DNA of 64,000 nucleotides from the NCBI RefSeq assembly GCF_017315945.1, contig NZ_JAFLWI010000016.1, positions 62,001-126,000 on the forward strand, in the 5' to 3' direction. Positions 26,319 through 36,705 of this stretch are shown here, piece after piece (within the stretch, counting starts at the first letter, position 1; the number at the start of each line of letters is the position of its first letter). This DNA comes from Candidatus Enterococcus courvalinii (lineage in GTDB: Bacteria > Bacillota > Bacilli > Lactobacillales > Enterococcaceae). The notes beneath the pieces are model-generated. The model had not been told where the DNA came from. It saw only the letters and a list, made by a program, of their open reading frames with translations, and searched no databases. The position numbers and the translations under genes are program-made.

Positions 26319-26354
26319 AAATCTATACCTATTTTATCGTACTGACTTGATAAT

Positions 26355-26398
26355 AAAGTCAGACAGCTTCTTTAACTCATTGGAACTGCCTGACTTTT
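26355..26398 (-). terminator. Terminator after the GH13 gene
   Basis: AAAGTCAG-A-CAG and CTG-C-CTGACTTT stem around an 18-nt loop, just past the glucosidase stop codon; A-run and T-run on either side are short. Confidence 0.6.
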
Positions 26399-26416
26399 CT
26401 CATTATTTACTTTTTG

Positions 26417-28108
<1,692 letters not shown>

Positions 28109-28126
28109 TTAATTCTTGTTGCTTGA

Positions 28127-28155
28127 ATTGTAGCGTGACTAAATCAAATAGTAAA
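28127..28155 (-). promoter_or_regulatory. Promoter of the GH13 gene
   Basis: Minus strand: TTTACT (28150-28155), 17-bp spacer, TACAAT (28127-28132). The rest of the 350-bp gap up to the lipoprotein gene shows only that gene's terminator. Confidence 0.6.
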
Positions 28156-28279
28156 TAGACCTTTTCTTGTCATTTTTCATAAAAAAAACAAAAAGCCTTT
28201 CATGACAATCACTAGAAAGAATATTCGTAATAAATGTTAACGATAACAATTTTTAAATCAATTAAAATCTCTTCACAAC

Positions 28280-28310
28280 AAAAAAATCCAGAGGACTTCT
28301 CCTCTGGATC
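28280..28310 (-). terminator. Terminator of the lipoprotein gene
   Basis: Perfect stem TCCAGAGGA/TCCTCTGGA with a cttc loop; on the minus strand it is followed by TTTTTTT. Confidence 0.85.
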
Positions 28311-28378
28311 ACACCTCGTACTTCTCTATCAAGATCACTTGATGAAGATTCGGATATTATTTAGTTAAACACACCACT

Positions 28379-28939
28379 TTATTCAGCGACTGTTACGTCA
28401 CCAGTTACTGATGCGCCATCTTCATCTAAAACAGCAGAATCTTTATATTCTTGTTTTTCAAATGTGATGTTTCCGTCAACTTTCGCACCGTTTAAAACAA
28501 AACCGTTTGCTTTTACTTCGATGTTTCCTTTAACTGTTCCGTGAACAATGTTGAAGTTTTCTGATTCAACGATCAATGTTGGAACTGTTACTGTGTATTC
28601 ATCTGTTACATTACGTTTATCATCTTGTGCGTACAAAGCAAATTTACGGTAGATATCGTTACCTGCTTCCCCTTTGTCGTGGAATTCACCAGCAACTGTT
28701 ACGTCGTTATCAAATGTAACGTCTGCAGTTGTTGCAACGATCCAGTTACCGTCAGTGCCTAATGCTTTTTCTAAGTCGCTTGCTTTATCACTTACTGATG
28801 CACCTGAAACTACTTCTGTTGTTGAAGCAGTGCTTGAAGATGCTGCTGTTCCTTTATCTGAATCTGAGCCACAAGCTGTTAAAAACATTCCTGCTGCTGC
28901 CAAAGTTACGACTGTTGTTGCTAATTTTGTGTGTTTCAT
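28379..28939 (-). CDS. Secreted lipoprotein of unknown function
   Basis: A 186-aa protein with a lipoprotein signal (MKHTKLATTVVTLAAAGMF then LTAC, lipidated Cys23), a Ser/Thr linker (TAASSSTASTT), and a domain of short beta-strand repeats: NWIVATTADVTFDNDVTVAG, TLIVESENFNIVHGTVKGNI, FVLNGAKVDGNITFEKQ. The repeated V(x)GNI/DVTV pattern suggests a right-handed beta-helix or bactofilin-like solenoid. It should sit on the outer face of the membrane. Monocistronic. No homologue recognised. Confidence 0.82.
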   Translation of the reverse strand: MKHTKLATTVVTLAAAGMFLTACGSDSDKGTAASSSTASTTEVVSGASVSDKASDLEKALGTDGNWIVATTADVTFDNDVTVAGEFHDKGEAGNDIYRKFALYAQDDKRNVTDEYTVTVPTLIVESENFNIVHGTVKGNIEVKANGFVLNGAKVDGNITFEKQEYKDSAVLDEDGASVTGDVTVAE

Positions 28940-29042
28940 GATGTTACCTCCAATTATTATGAGTTAGTTTTACTCATCACAATTTTACTAATAAAACGCC
29001 TACAAATCAATAAATTGTATCTTTCCTTCTGTTTTAATTAAG

Positions 29043-29082
29043 AAAAAAGCCTATCTGTAAGTTATTTCACTTACAAATAGGC
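29043..29082 (-). terminator. Terminator of the purine permease gene
   Basis: GCCTAT-CTGTAAGT and its complement around tatttc; minus-strand T-run of six. Lies 14 bp past the permease stop. Confidence 0.85.
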
Positions 29083-29095
29083 AACGATTTATTTG

Positions 29096-30409
29096 TTAAT
29101 TCACATTTAAAATCCACATAAAGCCAATAAAAACAAAGAATAATAAATACATGATAGGCGAAACTTCTTTTCCACGTTTAGCAGCAATCATTGTGATTGG
29201 ATAGAAAATAAATCCTAACGCAATTCCATCAGAAATACTGTAAGTTAACGGCATACCAATCAAAATCAAGAAAGAAGGAATCGCAATTTCCATTTTTCCC
29301 CATTCAATTTGGCGAAGTGACTGAGCCATCAATACACCAACAATAATCAAGGCAGGTGCTGTCACTTGTGGTGTCACGATTGCTAATAAAGGTGAGAAGA
29401 ACAAGCCTAATAAGAAAAATCCACCCGTTGTAATAGCAGTCAAACCAGAACGGCCACCAACCGCGATTCCTGCAGAAGATTCTACATAAGCGCCAACTGG
29501 CGAAGTTCCTAACAATGAACCAGCTAACATCGCTGTTGAATCAGCTGCCAATGCTTTACCAACTCGAGGCATTTTATTGTCTCGCATGAATCCTGCTTGA
29601 TTGGCTAAACCAACTAAAGTTCCAGCCGTATCAAAGAACGTAACTAATAAGAAAGTTAAAACAACGACCCACATTTGTAGAGAATTAATATCACCAATGT
29701 GTTTCAAAGCAACCAAAAATGTTGGTTTCAAACTCGGTGCAGCTGAAATGATTTGTGTTGGCATTTGGATCAAGCCAGTAACTAAACCAAGTAAGGTGGT
29801 TCCAATCATCCCAATAAAAATTCCACCTGGTACACGACGAACCAATAGAATAGCTGTTACGACCAAACCAAAAATAGTTAACCAAGTAGACCCAACGTTC
29901 AAGGGTCCTAAACCAACTAATGTCGATTCATTTGCTACAATAATTCCGCCTTCACTTAAACCTAAGAAAGCAATAAATAAACCAATACCACCAGAAATTG
30001 CATACTTTAAATCTGCTGGGATTGCATCAATAATCATCTCACGCAATTTAAAAATCGTAATGATAATAAAAATCAATGAAGCGACAAATACTCCTGCTAG
30101 TGCTGTTTCCCAAGGAATACCCATTCCCAAACAAACAGAATACGCAAAGAATGCATTAATTCCTAGCGCTGGCGCAGTTGCTATTGGATAACGTGCTAAA
30201 ACTCCCATTAAAATACAACCTAACGCACTGGCTAAGGCCGTTGCTGTAAAAACTGCTCCTTCATCCATACCAGAAGCACCCAATACAGTTGGATTAACAA
30301 ATAAAATATACGCCATTGAAATAAACGTAGTAAAACCAGCTAATACCTCACGTTTGACCGTAGTATTTAGCTTTTCTAGCTCGAAGTAGGAAAGTATTTT
30401 TTCCTTCAT
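29096..30409 (-). CDS. Purine permease, NCS2/AzgA family (PbuG/PbuO-like)
   Basis: A 437-aa transporter with about 12-14 hydrophobic segments. AzgA-type signatures are KREVLAGFTTFISMAYILFV at the start, APALGINAFFAYSV, DTAGTLVGLANQAGF and GTSPVGAYVESSAGIAVGGR. Family members import guanine and hypoxanthine by proton symport. The start is ATG 30407-30409 behind AGGAGG. A PurBox-like sequence lies 16 bp upstream in the leader, and no guanine riboswitch pattern is seen. Confidence 0.9.
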   Translation of the reverse strand: MKEKILSYFELEKLNTTVKREVLAGFTTFISMAYILFVNPTVLGASGMDEGAVFTATALASALGCILMGVLARYPIATAPALGINAFFAYSVCLGMGIPWETALAGVFVASLIFIIITIFKLREMIIDAIPADLKYAISGGIGLFIAFLGLSEGGIIVANESTLVGLGPLNVGSTWLTIFGLVVTAILLVRRVPGGIFIGMIGTTLLGLVTGLIQMPTQIISAAPSLKPTFLVALKHIGDINSLQMWVVVLTFLLVTFFDTAGTLVGLANQAGFMRDNKMPRVGKALAADSTAMLAGSLLGTSPVGAYVESSAGIAVGGRSGLTAITTGGFFLLGLFFSPLLAIVTPQVTAPALIIVGVLMAQSLRQIEWGKMEIAIPSFLILIGMPLTYSISDGIALGFIFYPITMIAAKRGKEVSPIMYLLFFVFIGFMWILNVN

Positions 30410-30424
30410 CTGACATCCTCCTAA

Positions 30425-30437
30425 AAATCCGAACATT
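30425..30437. promoter_or_regulatory. PurBox upstream of the purine permease
   Basis: AAATCCGAACATT matches the lactic-acid-bacterial PurBox AWWWCCGAACWWT at all 13 positions. A weaker copy (AAACACGAACATT) lies at 30538-30550. PurR is the expected binder. Confidence 0.65.
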
Positions 30438-30460
30438 AAAAAATAAGTCCGTAAAAAAAT

Positions 30461-30492
30461 GATTAAACACTAAAACAACGTGTTTAATCATA
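30461..30492 (-). promoter_or_regulatory. Promoter -10 overlapping a 10-bp inverted repeat
   Basis: GATTAAACAC, 9 bp, GTGTTTAATC (30461-30489) overlaps the -10 TATGAT (30487-30492 on the minus strand) of a TTTACT-17-TATGAT promoter (-35 at 30510-30515). Followed on the minus strand by ATTTTTTT, so it could act either as an operator or, if transcription starts upstream, as a terminator. Confidence 0.5.
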
Positions 30493-30601
30493 TAATAATT
30501 AGCAACATAAGTAAACTAAAATTTAGAATAATCAGTAAAACACGAACATTTTTCACACTCAGATTCCATTTAACACTAGCATGCTAACATTAGTATTTTT
30601 A

Positions 30602-31312
30602 TCAAACAATTGTTTCAGGGCTTTCAGCTGTTAACGTACTTCTTTTTCCACTTACATTGAATGTCTTCTCCGTTAATTCTTTCAAAGCTTCCATTGCTTG
30701 TGCGCCACGAACTGCCTGCGCTTCATTGATTGATTCGATCACCAAGATGGCCTTGGTTGTTTCTTCCGTCAACATCGTCCGCTGTGCTTCACGCCAATTC
30801 AAACACCGACAAATTGCGCCCTCTTCATCAAAATAAATGAGTTCTTCTGGTAAAGCCGGCGCATCTTCTTGCGCACCCAAAGGCAAAAATTTTTCGCCAC
30901 CGACCGCTTTTCCCAACTGTAAATCACCTTTGATTTTTTCTAGATCTTCGCCCCCACACGGCACGCCATATTCCAAAGAAATACTGTTGTAGCAGTCCAC
31001 CAATGGATTGATTGGCGTGAATTCACGCCCCTGACTGACTCGCTTTAATAAAGCTTCAATGGATGAACGCGCACCTTTTTTCGTTTTGAATTTCGTAAAA
31101 GCTTGTCGCCACTGTGCAATCACTTCATTTTGACTAAATGGCTCTTCCGTAATGTAAGCTTTTGCTTCTTTAGCTGCTTGATTCAACAACTGAGTAAACT
31201 CCGACTCATTGGACGGATCAACCTGATTATTGATTCCTTCGATAACTAATAATTCAATTGTTGCATTCGGAAAAATTTCCCAAAAGCTTTGATCGACGAT
31301 CACCTTTTTCAT
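30602..31312 (-). CDS. B3/B4 domain protein (tRNA-synthetase editing-like)
   Basis: A 236-aa protein of the B3/4 domain family seen in PheRS beta subunits: FTKFKTKKGARSSIEALLKR, INPLVDCYNSISLEYGVPCGGEDL and LPEELIYFDEEGAICRCLNWREAQRTML. Stand-alone members are thought to hydrolyse mischarged tRNA or to act on free substrates, without firm proof. ATG 31312 begins one base after the stop of the frameshifted GNAT gene, whose last codons carry GGAGAGG; the two were probably cotranslated. Confidence 0.85.
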   Translation of the reverse strand: MKKVIVDQSFWEIFPNATIELLVIEGINNQVDPSNESEFTQLLNQAAKEAKAYITEEPFSQNEVIAQWRQAFTKFKTKKGARSSIEALLKRVSQGREFTPINPLVDCYNSISLEYGVPCGGEDLEKIKGDLQLGKAVGGEKFLPLGAQEDAPALPEELIYFDEEGAICRCLNWREAQRTMLTEETTKAILVIESINEAQAVRGAQAMEALKELTEKTFNVSGKRSTLTAESPETIV

Positions 31313-31314
31313 TT

Positions 31315-31843
31315 CACTTTTCATCCTCTCCAATAAGATCTTTGACAAAAATATAATCTGTTTGCGCATCATCACCCATATAAAAAATATGTTCACTAAA
31401 ATGAGTAAATCCCCATTTACGATAAAAAGCTAACGCTGTTTTGTTGTGCTCCCAAACACCTAACCAAATTTTTTCTTCTCCTTCGCTTTCGCAACAGCTA
31501 GTTCCATCAAACGATTTCCTAAGCCCATGCGTTTAAACTGTTTTCGTACATAAATACGTTCAATTTCTAAAAAGTCCGCCGGCATCTCTTCTGACTGTTG
31601 CTCATCAAGATTGATTTTTAGATAAGCTGCCGGTACATCAGATACCATTAATAAATAAAATTCTGAACCATTCGTCGTTAGTTCTCGACGCAACTTATCG
31701 ATTTCATAAGCTTCTTCCAAATAAGTAGCCATATTTTCATCTGTATTGAATTCTCCAAATGTGTCTACATATGTTTCAATACTGATTGCTTGTAGTTGTT
31801 GTGCTTCCTCTTCTGTTAGTTTTTTTAGAATTATTTCTGTCAT
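31315..31843 (-). pseudogene. GNAT acetyltransferase, frameshifted at an A-run
   Basis: The first frame (31460-31843) gives 127 residues of a PaiA-like GNAT: MTEIILKKLTEEEAQQLQAI, FLEIERIYVRKQFKRMGLGNRLM (acetyl-CoA pyrophosphate loop R-x2-G-x-G). It stops right after KEKKKFG. In the next frame, starting within the six-A run at 31469-31474, the missing C-terminus continues as IWLGVWEHNKTALAFYRKWG then FTHFSEHIFYMG and ends at TGA 31315, one base before the next gene. One extra A would restore a full protein of about 175 aa. So it is either a recent pseudogene, a phase-variable gene, a sequencing error or a slippage site. It follows the MarR gene. Confidence 0.8.
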
Positions 31844-31861
31844 ATAAAATATAATTTCCTT

Positions 31862-32314
31862 TCAATAAATTCGTTTATTTCCTTTTTTTACAAAATTCCA
31901 ATCATCACTTACGTTCGCACTCACTTTTTCTAATAAAGTTTTCAATTGTTGTGCTTCTGCTTCTGTAATCCCCTGTAGAGCAACTTGATTTGAATATTCA
32001 TTTTCTCGAATGATTAATGGATAGACATTTTCTCCTTTACTTGTTGGATAAAGATGTCGTATTTTTCTGTTTTCTTGATCTTGTTCTTTCTTAATCATCC
32101 CGTTTTTTTCCAGCTTTTTAATGGCACGAGCGGTTGTCGTTCGATCCACCTTGATCATTTCTGCTAATTTTTCCTGGATGATTCCGGGGTTTTCACAAAT
32201 GCGAACAAGATAAAGATACTGACCACGAGTCAAATCAACTTCTTTGAATTCAATGTTACTGATGGAATCCAAGGCTCGAGCAATCACACCAATATCCCGA
32301 AGAATCTCTACCAA
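31862..32314 (-). CDS. MarR family regulator
   Basis: A 150-aa winged helix-turn-helix protein: FKEVDLTRGQYLYLVRICEN, GIIQEKLAEMIKVDRTTTAR (recognition helix) and the wing KEQDQENRKIRHLYPTSKG. It starts at TTG 32312-32314 with AAAGAGGG upstream. It leads an operon with the GNAT and B3/B4 genes, and an inverted repeat overlapping its promoter suggests self-repression. Confidence 0.88.
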   Translation of the reverse strand: MVEILRDIGVIARALDSISNIEFKEVDLTRGQYLYLVRICENPGIIQEKLAEMIKVDRTTTARAIKKLEKNGMIKKEQDQENRKIRHLYPTSKGENVYPLIIRENEYSNQVALQGITEAEAQQLKTLLEKVSANVSDDWNFVKKGNKRIY

Positions 32315-32358
32315 TCAAATCCCTCTTTTCATTTATTTATGTTCTAGTTTACTCTTAT

Positions 32359-32376
32359 TTGTTGTAAATGCAACAA
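32359..32376. promoter_or_regulatory. Probable MarR operator
   Basis: TTGTTG-TAAATG-CAACAA, a perfect 6-bp inverted repeat. On the minus strand its TTGCAT forms the -35 of a TTGCAT-16-TAAACT promoter for the marR gene, so binding would exclude polymerase. Confidence 0.6.
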
Positions 32377-32450
32377 TTTATTTTGATTAAATAAAAGCCA
32401 AATCAATCAGCTCATCTGCCAATCAATTTGACTCAATCGTTTGAATCACT

Positions 32451-33047
32451 TCACTCAAAATAAGTATTCTCTTGTTGCTGCAAATGCTCCAGTTGTTCTC
32501 TCGTCGTTCGTTTTATCGATAGTTCGGGTAAGCTGTTTAACGCAAAAAAGGCCATGTTTGAAGTTTCGTTATTTTCAACAAAAAAGCCATCAATAATTGA
32601 GCAACTAAAAATCAATTTATAATATTGATAGACTTGTGGGATATCTTTTCTCAAATTCGTATCAAAGATACCCAATAAATCGTCTACTTGAACAATTAAT
32701 CCTGTTTCTTCTAACACTTCTTTTTGAATATTTTCTTTGGGAGACAGACCTACTTCGGCGTAACCACCAGGGAGTGCCCATTCTTTTGTTTTTTTGTCTT
32801 CAACCAGCAACACCTTATCCTCTTGCTTAATATACGCACGAACATCCACTTTAGGTGTCGGGTATCCTTCATTTTGTTCTGTTAATCGAGATAGCTCTGC
32901 AACAGATTCCTGCCCAATCCTACTCAGTAGCGCCAAAGAAAGTTCCTTTAATTCTTGATACCGTTCTTTGTCAAATTCATCTTTTCCATAATACAAACCT
33001 GCTTCAGCAATCGCTAATAGCCTGCGATACATCTCTAAATCATTCAC
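32451..33047 (-). CDS. Nudix hydrolase
   Basis: A 198-aa protein with an N-terminal helical Nudix-N domain (YRRLLAIAEAGLYYGKDEF) followed by the Nudix fold. The Nudix box is GGYAEVGLSPKENIQKEVLEETG, with Lys instead of Arg in the REUxEE core. N-terminal-extended members often cleave nucleoside-diphosphate derivatives such as ADP-ribose. Single gene. Substrate unknown. Confidence 0.87.
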   Translation of the reverse strand: MNDLEMYRRLLAIAEAGLYYGKDEFDKERYQELKELSLALLSRIGQESVAELSRLTEQNEGYPTPKVDVRAYIKQEDKVLLVEDKKTKEWALPGGYAEVGLSPKENIQKEVLEETGLIVQVDDLLGIFDTNLRKDIPQVYQYYKLIFSCSIIDGFFVENNETSNMAFFALNSLPELSIKRTTREQLEHLQQQENTYFE

Positions 33048-33238
33048 ACTTCTTTTCTCCTTCCAAAAAATACAATCACTTACTCTCAGTTTAACGCAAC
33101 CGTTTACACTTAACTAAATGTTTCACTTTTCTTGACAAAAATTTAGAGAAAATTCCCAATTATTTATTTTGCTACAGAAGTAGAATCATACCAAGTTTTC
33201 TGCTATGCTTGGTGGCACACCAAGAAAGGAGAAAAAAG

Positions 33239-33946
33239 ATGAACGGACAATTAGATTATAAAACAGCCATCAAAGATACTTTGCCCACTGTTTTTGGGTA
33301 TATCGGAATTGGCATTGCGTTTGGAGTCGTTGGACACGCTGCTGGTCTTCATTTATTCGTTATTTTCATGCTCTCAGCTTTTGTTTATGCAGGCTCTGCA
33401 CAATTCATCACCGTCAGTATGTTAACTGTTTCAAGCCCTGTATTATCAATTATTTTATCCACTTTTCTAGTCAACTCACGCATGATCTTAATGAGTACAA
33501 CTTTAGCAAATTATTTGAAAGAAAACTCTTTAGCACAAAATTTAATGCTAGGAACATTGCTAACGGATGAAAGTTTTGCGTTAGGGATGAACAAGTTGAA
33601 TTTTAGTAAAGGAAAGCTATCATTTGAGTGGCTCAACACAGCAAATATTATTTCTTATTTGACATGGATTGGCGCAACAATGATTGGTGCTCTGATGGGG
33701 AATTTTATTAATGACCCCAAACAATTTGGACTTGATTTTGCAATCGTTGCGATGTTTATTGGTCTGCTTTACCTTCAGGTAATCGCAGATCGAACATTAC
33801 CTCTTTCTCTACAATTTTCCGTTATTCTATTTACACTCATATTAATCGTTCTTGGATTAATCTTTATACCAAGTAATTTATTAATTATTGTGGTAACACT
33901 TTTAGGCTGTGGATTTGGGGTGATGATGAAACATGTATTCTACTAG
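33239..33946 (+). CDS. azlC: Branched-chain amino acid exporter, large subunit
   Basis: A 235-aa membrane protein of the AzlC family: AIKDTLPTVFGYIGIGIAFG, AFVYAGSAQFITVSML, NSRMILMSTTLANYL and DESFALGMNK. With AzlD it forms an efflux pump for branched-chain amino acids or analogues such as 4-azaleucine. The start is ATG 33239 with AAAGGAG upstream; overlap with azlD shows coexpression. Confidence 0.9.
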   Translation: MNGQLDYKTAIKDTLPTVFGYIGIGIAFGVVGHAAGLHLFVIFMLSAFVYAGSAQFITVSMLTVSSPVLSIILSTFLVNSRMILMSTTLANYLKENSLAQNLMLGTLLTDESFALGMNKLNFSKGKLSFEWLNTANIISYLTWIGATMIGALMGNFINDPKQFGLDFAIVAMFIGLLYLQVIADRTLPLSLQFSVILFTLILIVLGLIFIPSNLLIIVVTLLGCGFGVMMKHVFY

Positions 33947-34262
33947 TTATCTCTTTTTTACTATTTTAGGTTGTGGCTTAGCAACTTGGTTATCAAGAGT
34001 CTTACCCTTTCTTTTCATTAAGCGAATGAACATTTCTCAACCCGTAGCAGAATTTTTGAGCTTTGTACCAATCGTTATCATGTCTGCCTTATGGTTCAAC
34101 AGTTTATTCATTCAAAATCTGGGACATCTTCCAAGCATTGACTGGGAAAACTTACTTGCTTCCTTGCCAACCGTTGTCAGTGCAATCATTTCTAAAAACT
34201 TACTAGTAATTGTCATCGTAGGGATGATCTCTTTAGCAGCTCTTCGATTTTTCATTTTATAA
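33933..34262 (+). CDS. azlD: Branched-chain amino acid exporter, small subunit
   Basis: A 109-aa, four-helix protein with the AzlD pattern GCGLATWLSRVLPFLF, FLSFVPIVIMSALWF and a C-terminal ISLAALRFFIL. It overlaps azlC by 14 bp and is the last gene before a terminator. Confidence 0.9.
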   Translation: MYSTSYLFFTILGCGLATWLSRVLPFLFIKRMNISQPVAEFLSFVPIVIMSALWFNSLFIQNLGHLPSIDWENLLASLPTVVSAIISKNLLVIVIVGMISLAALRFFIL

Positions 34263-34266
34263 TAAG

Positions 34267-34319
34267 CAAAAAAAATCCTGCAATCACAGTAAAAAACACT
34301 GTATTTGTAGGATTTTTTG
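34267..34319 (+). terminator. Terminator of azlCD
   Basis: AAAAATCCTGCAA-TCACAGT and its near-complement ACTGTATTTGTAGGATTTTTT. From here to the CRISPR array (about 390 bp, 34320-34708) I see no gene, promoter or repeat. Confidence 0.8.
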
Positions 34320-34708
34320 TATTAATTTTATAAAACTGTCCCTAATATTATTATCGTAAAAATCAGAAATACAATCACAAGAGCAAACTTTACGCTAGAA
34401 ACGATCAACCCGCAACTCAAACAACAAATGAAGTTTATTTAAAAGTCTCAAGTCGCCCTATTTTGAATCTGTACTCGTTACTTCTCTGATTATATCAAGT
34501 ATTTGCCAGTGACATCGTACTTTTGTCTATTCTCGGTGAACATTATGTATATAGTGGAGAGGAGCATCCTATCAAACTCACGAAGGAATCCCATTTGTTT
34601 TAGAAAGCTTGGTAGACCTTTTCATCATGAAAGAAATATTACTGAGAGCAATACACCTGCTATCAATACTAAATCAAGCATATTTTCAACCTACAACAGG
34701 AAAAATAA

Positions 34709-35602
34709 TCTTTGTATCTATTCAAAACAGCATAGCTCTAAAACCCATCTTGACGCAGGGTGATTGTTTTGCACGTTTTAGAAGCATTCAAAACAGCATA
34801 GCTCTAAAACCCACGTGCTCGCTACATTCACAATCGCTTGGTTTTGGAAGCATTCAAAACAGCATAGCTCTAAAACAGCCAACTTCTTGCAATCGACACA
34901 ATATCGGTTTTGGAAGCATTCAAAACAGCATAGCTCTAAAACATTCTTGGAACAATCACTTGCGGACAACCAGTTTTGGAAGCATTCAAAACAGCATAGC
35001 TCTAAAACCGACCATTTATTATTGGCTTTCATTTCTCTGTTTTGGAAGCATTCAAAACAGCATAGCTCTAAAACAATCTAAAAGAGACTGTGAACTGGTA
35101 TGAAGTTTTGGAAGCATTCAAAACAGCATAGCTCTAAAACACTTCCCTAAATTTTTCTTTACAACATTTCGTTTTGGAAGCATTCAAAACAGCATAGCTC
35201 TAAAACTCTGTACGTGTTGAAATTGACGTGAGTAAAGTTTTGGAAGCATTCAAAACAGCATAGCTCTAAAACTATCTAACATTATAACGTCTTAGAATAG
35301 CTGTTTTGGAAGCATTCAAAACAGCATAGCTCTAAAACTTAACTCCCCGTTCATACGATTGTAAAAAGGTTTTGGAAGCATTCAAAACAGCATAGCTCTA
35401 AAACATCGAAGCTTAAATTAAAACGACGAGGGAGGTTTTGGAAGCATTCAAAACAGCATAGCTCTAAAACTATACGTCTATCTATATTGACCATCTATTT
35501 GTTTTGGAAGCATTCAAAACAGCATAGCTCTAAAACAACAACGATATCGTGTCGATTGCAAGAGGCGTTTTGGAAGCATTCAAAACAGCATAGCTCTAAA
35601 AC
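34709..35602 (-). CRISPR. Type II-A CRISPR array, 14 repeats and 13 spacers
   Basis: Period is exactly 66 bp: a 36-bp repeat and 30-bp spacer. On the minus strand the repeat starts GTTTTAGAGCTATGCTG and ends TTTTGAATGCTTCCAAAAC, differing from the S. pyogenes repeat only in the 3' part. The leader-distal copy (34709-34744) is degenerate in its 3' third (tctttgtatct on the plus strand), and the next one (34775-34810) has one change; the other 12 are identical. Spacers run from 35537-35566 (leader-proximal, youngest) to 34745-34774 (oldest). The direction is set by the leader beside csn2, the degenerate end, and the tracrRNA. Confidence 0.98.
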
Positions 35603-35720
35603 CTCGGATAAAAATTTTTGAGGTTCCGTAATCGCACTATTCGCCCATAGCAAGGCTTCAGCATGAATGCTTCATTAGTTTGATTTACTTGTCAAAGAAC
35701 GAAAAGATGAGTGATGCTTG
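35603..35720 (-). promoter_or_regulatory. CRISPR leader
   Basis: About 118 bp between csn2 and the first repeat. Its last bases on the minus strand are TTTTTATCCGAG, close to the ACGAG end of type II-A leaders that positions Cas1-Cas2 insertion. A TTGACA lies at the csn2 end but no good -10 at 17 bp, so the precise array promoter is unclear; read-through from the cas operon is possible. Confidence 0.7.
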
Positions 35721-36377
35721 TTATCTTGTTATCAAAAAATAATCTTGGTCTAGAATTTGTTGAGAAGCACCCTCAACTGGTCGAGGTTCCAAAAACAATA
35801 CATCCACATTGTATAAAGAAATATGGTCAAATAATGTTTGTAATTCTGACGTTGTTAAATAGGAACAAGCATTCACAAATACCAATAACTTCTTTTTCAC
35901 TAGGTAACGATATACTTGGATTACTTCAATCATTTTTTCTAAAATGGTATCACTTTTTGTTTCAATCCGTATTCCTAGACACTTAAATATCTCCATGAGG
36001 GTCAACTCATCTTCTTCAAGATCTAGCGCATGTTCTAACAATTCGTGTTGCATCACTTTAGCAATCTCCATCGACAAATGATCAATTTTCGTTTTGATTT
36101 CTGGCTTTTCATTCAACTGATTTTCTAAATCGGCGTAAATAAATTTCAGTGTTGCAGGTGAATTCACTTCATACCCCAAAATGTCTGTAATCAAAATCAG
36201 TTCAGATTCTTTGAGGTTTTTTTGATTTTTATCAAACAATTTTAGTTCACTCGTCTCATCATAATGATAAAACTGTTCAACGGTATGTGCATAAGTCTTT
36301 ACATCTTCAATCACTAAAATCGTTGATAAATTTAATTTTAATGATTCATCAAGTAGCTTAAAGTTCAAATTCATCAT
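35721..36377 (-). CDS. csn2: Type II-A adaptation protein Csn2
   Basis: A 218-aa protein, the usual length for the short Csn2: [39 protein letters not shown], and [20 protein letters not shown]. Csn2 forms a tetrameric ring that slides on DNA ends during spacer capture. Its start overlaps the cas2 stop by 20 bp; it is the last cas gene before the leader. Confidence 0.95.
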   Translation of the reverse strand: MMNLNFKLLDESLKLNLSTILVIEDVKTYAHTVEQFYHYDETSELKLFDKNQKNLKESELILITDILGYEVNSPATLKFIYADLENQLNEKPEIKTKIDHLSMEIAKVMQHELLEHALDLEEDELTLMEIFKCLGIRIETKSDTILEKMIEVIQVYRYLVKKKLLVFVNACSYLTTSELQTLFDHISLYNVDVLFLEPRPVEGASQQILDQDYFLITR

Positions 36378-36705
36378 GTGATTCTCCTAAAAAAACGACC
36401 CTAGCATCCGAATTTCCGATGCAAGTATCCTGTTCTCCTGTCAAATAGAGCATTCGTGCAAATTGTTTTTCCGTAATCGTCAAAATTGTTACCAATCCTT
36501 TTTTAGGATTATGCTGCTTCAAGCGATTAATCATAGCAGTATTGGCAGTGTTATTCAGCAGAATTTTACTATAAACAGAAAATTGGTGCATAATAAACCC
36601 TTCACTAAGTAAAAATTTCCGAAATCTCCGATAAACTTTTCTTTCTTCTGCAGTTTCTGTCGGCATGTCGAACATCAAAATCATTCTCATATAACGATAG
36701 CTCAT
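36358..36705 (-). CDS. cas2: CRISPR adaptation nuclease Cas2
   Basis: A 115-aa ferredoxin-like fold protein: [20 protein letters not shown] (beta1 with the conserved Asp), [20 protein letters not shown], and [18 protein letters not shown]. It bridges two Cas1 dimers. Overlaps cas1 by 4 bp. Confidence 0.96.
   Translation of the reverse strand: MSYRYMRMILMFDMPTETAEERKVYRRFRKFLLSEGFIMHQFSVYSKILLNNTANTAMINRLKQHNPKKGLVTILTITEKQFARMLYLTGEQDTCIGNSDARVVFLGESHDEFEL

Noticed and set aside
30410-30601. Guanine riboswitch upstream of the purine permease
   Set aside because: The conserved purine aptamer core is absent; PurBoxes explain purine control better.
34320-34708. Further degenerate CRISPR repeats beyond the terminal copy
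   Set aside because: At 66-bp steps upstream of 34709 no repeat-like sequence is seen.
34609-35103. ORFs across the CRISPR array on both strands
   Set aside because: They consist of translated repeats at a 66-bp period; the period is a multiple of three, which keeps frames open by chance.
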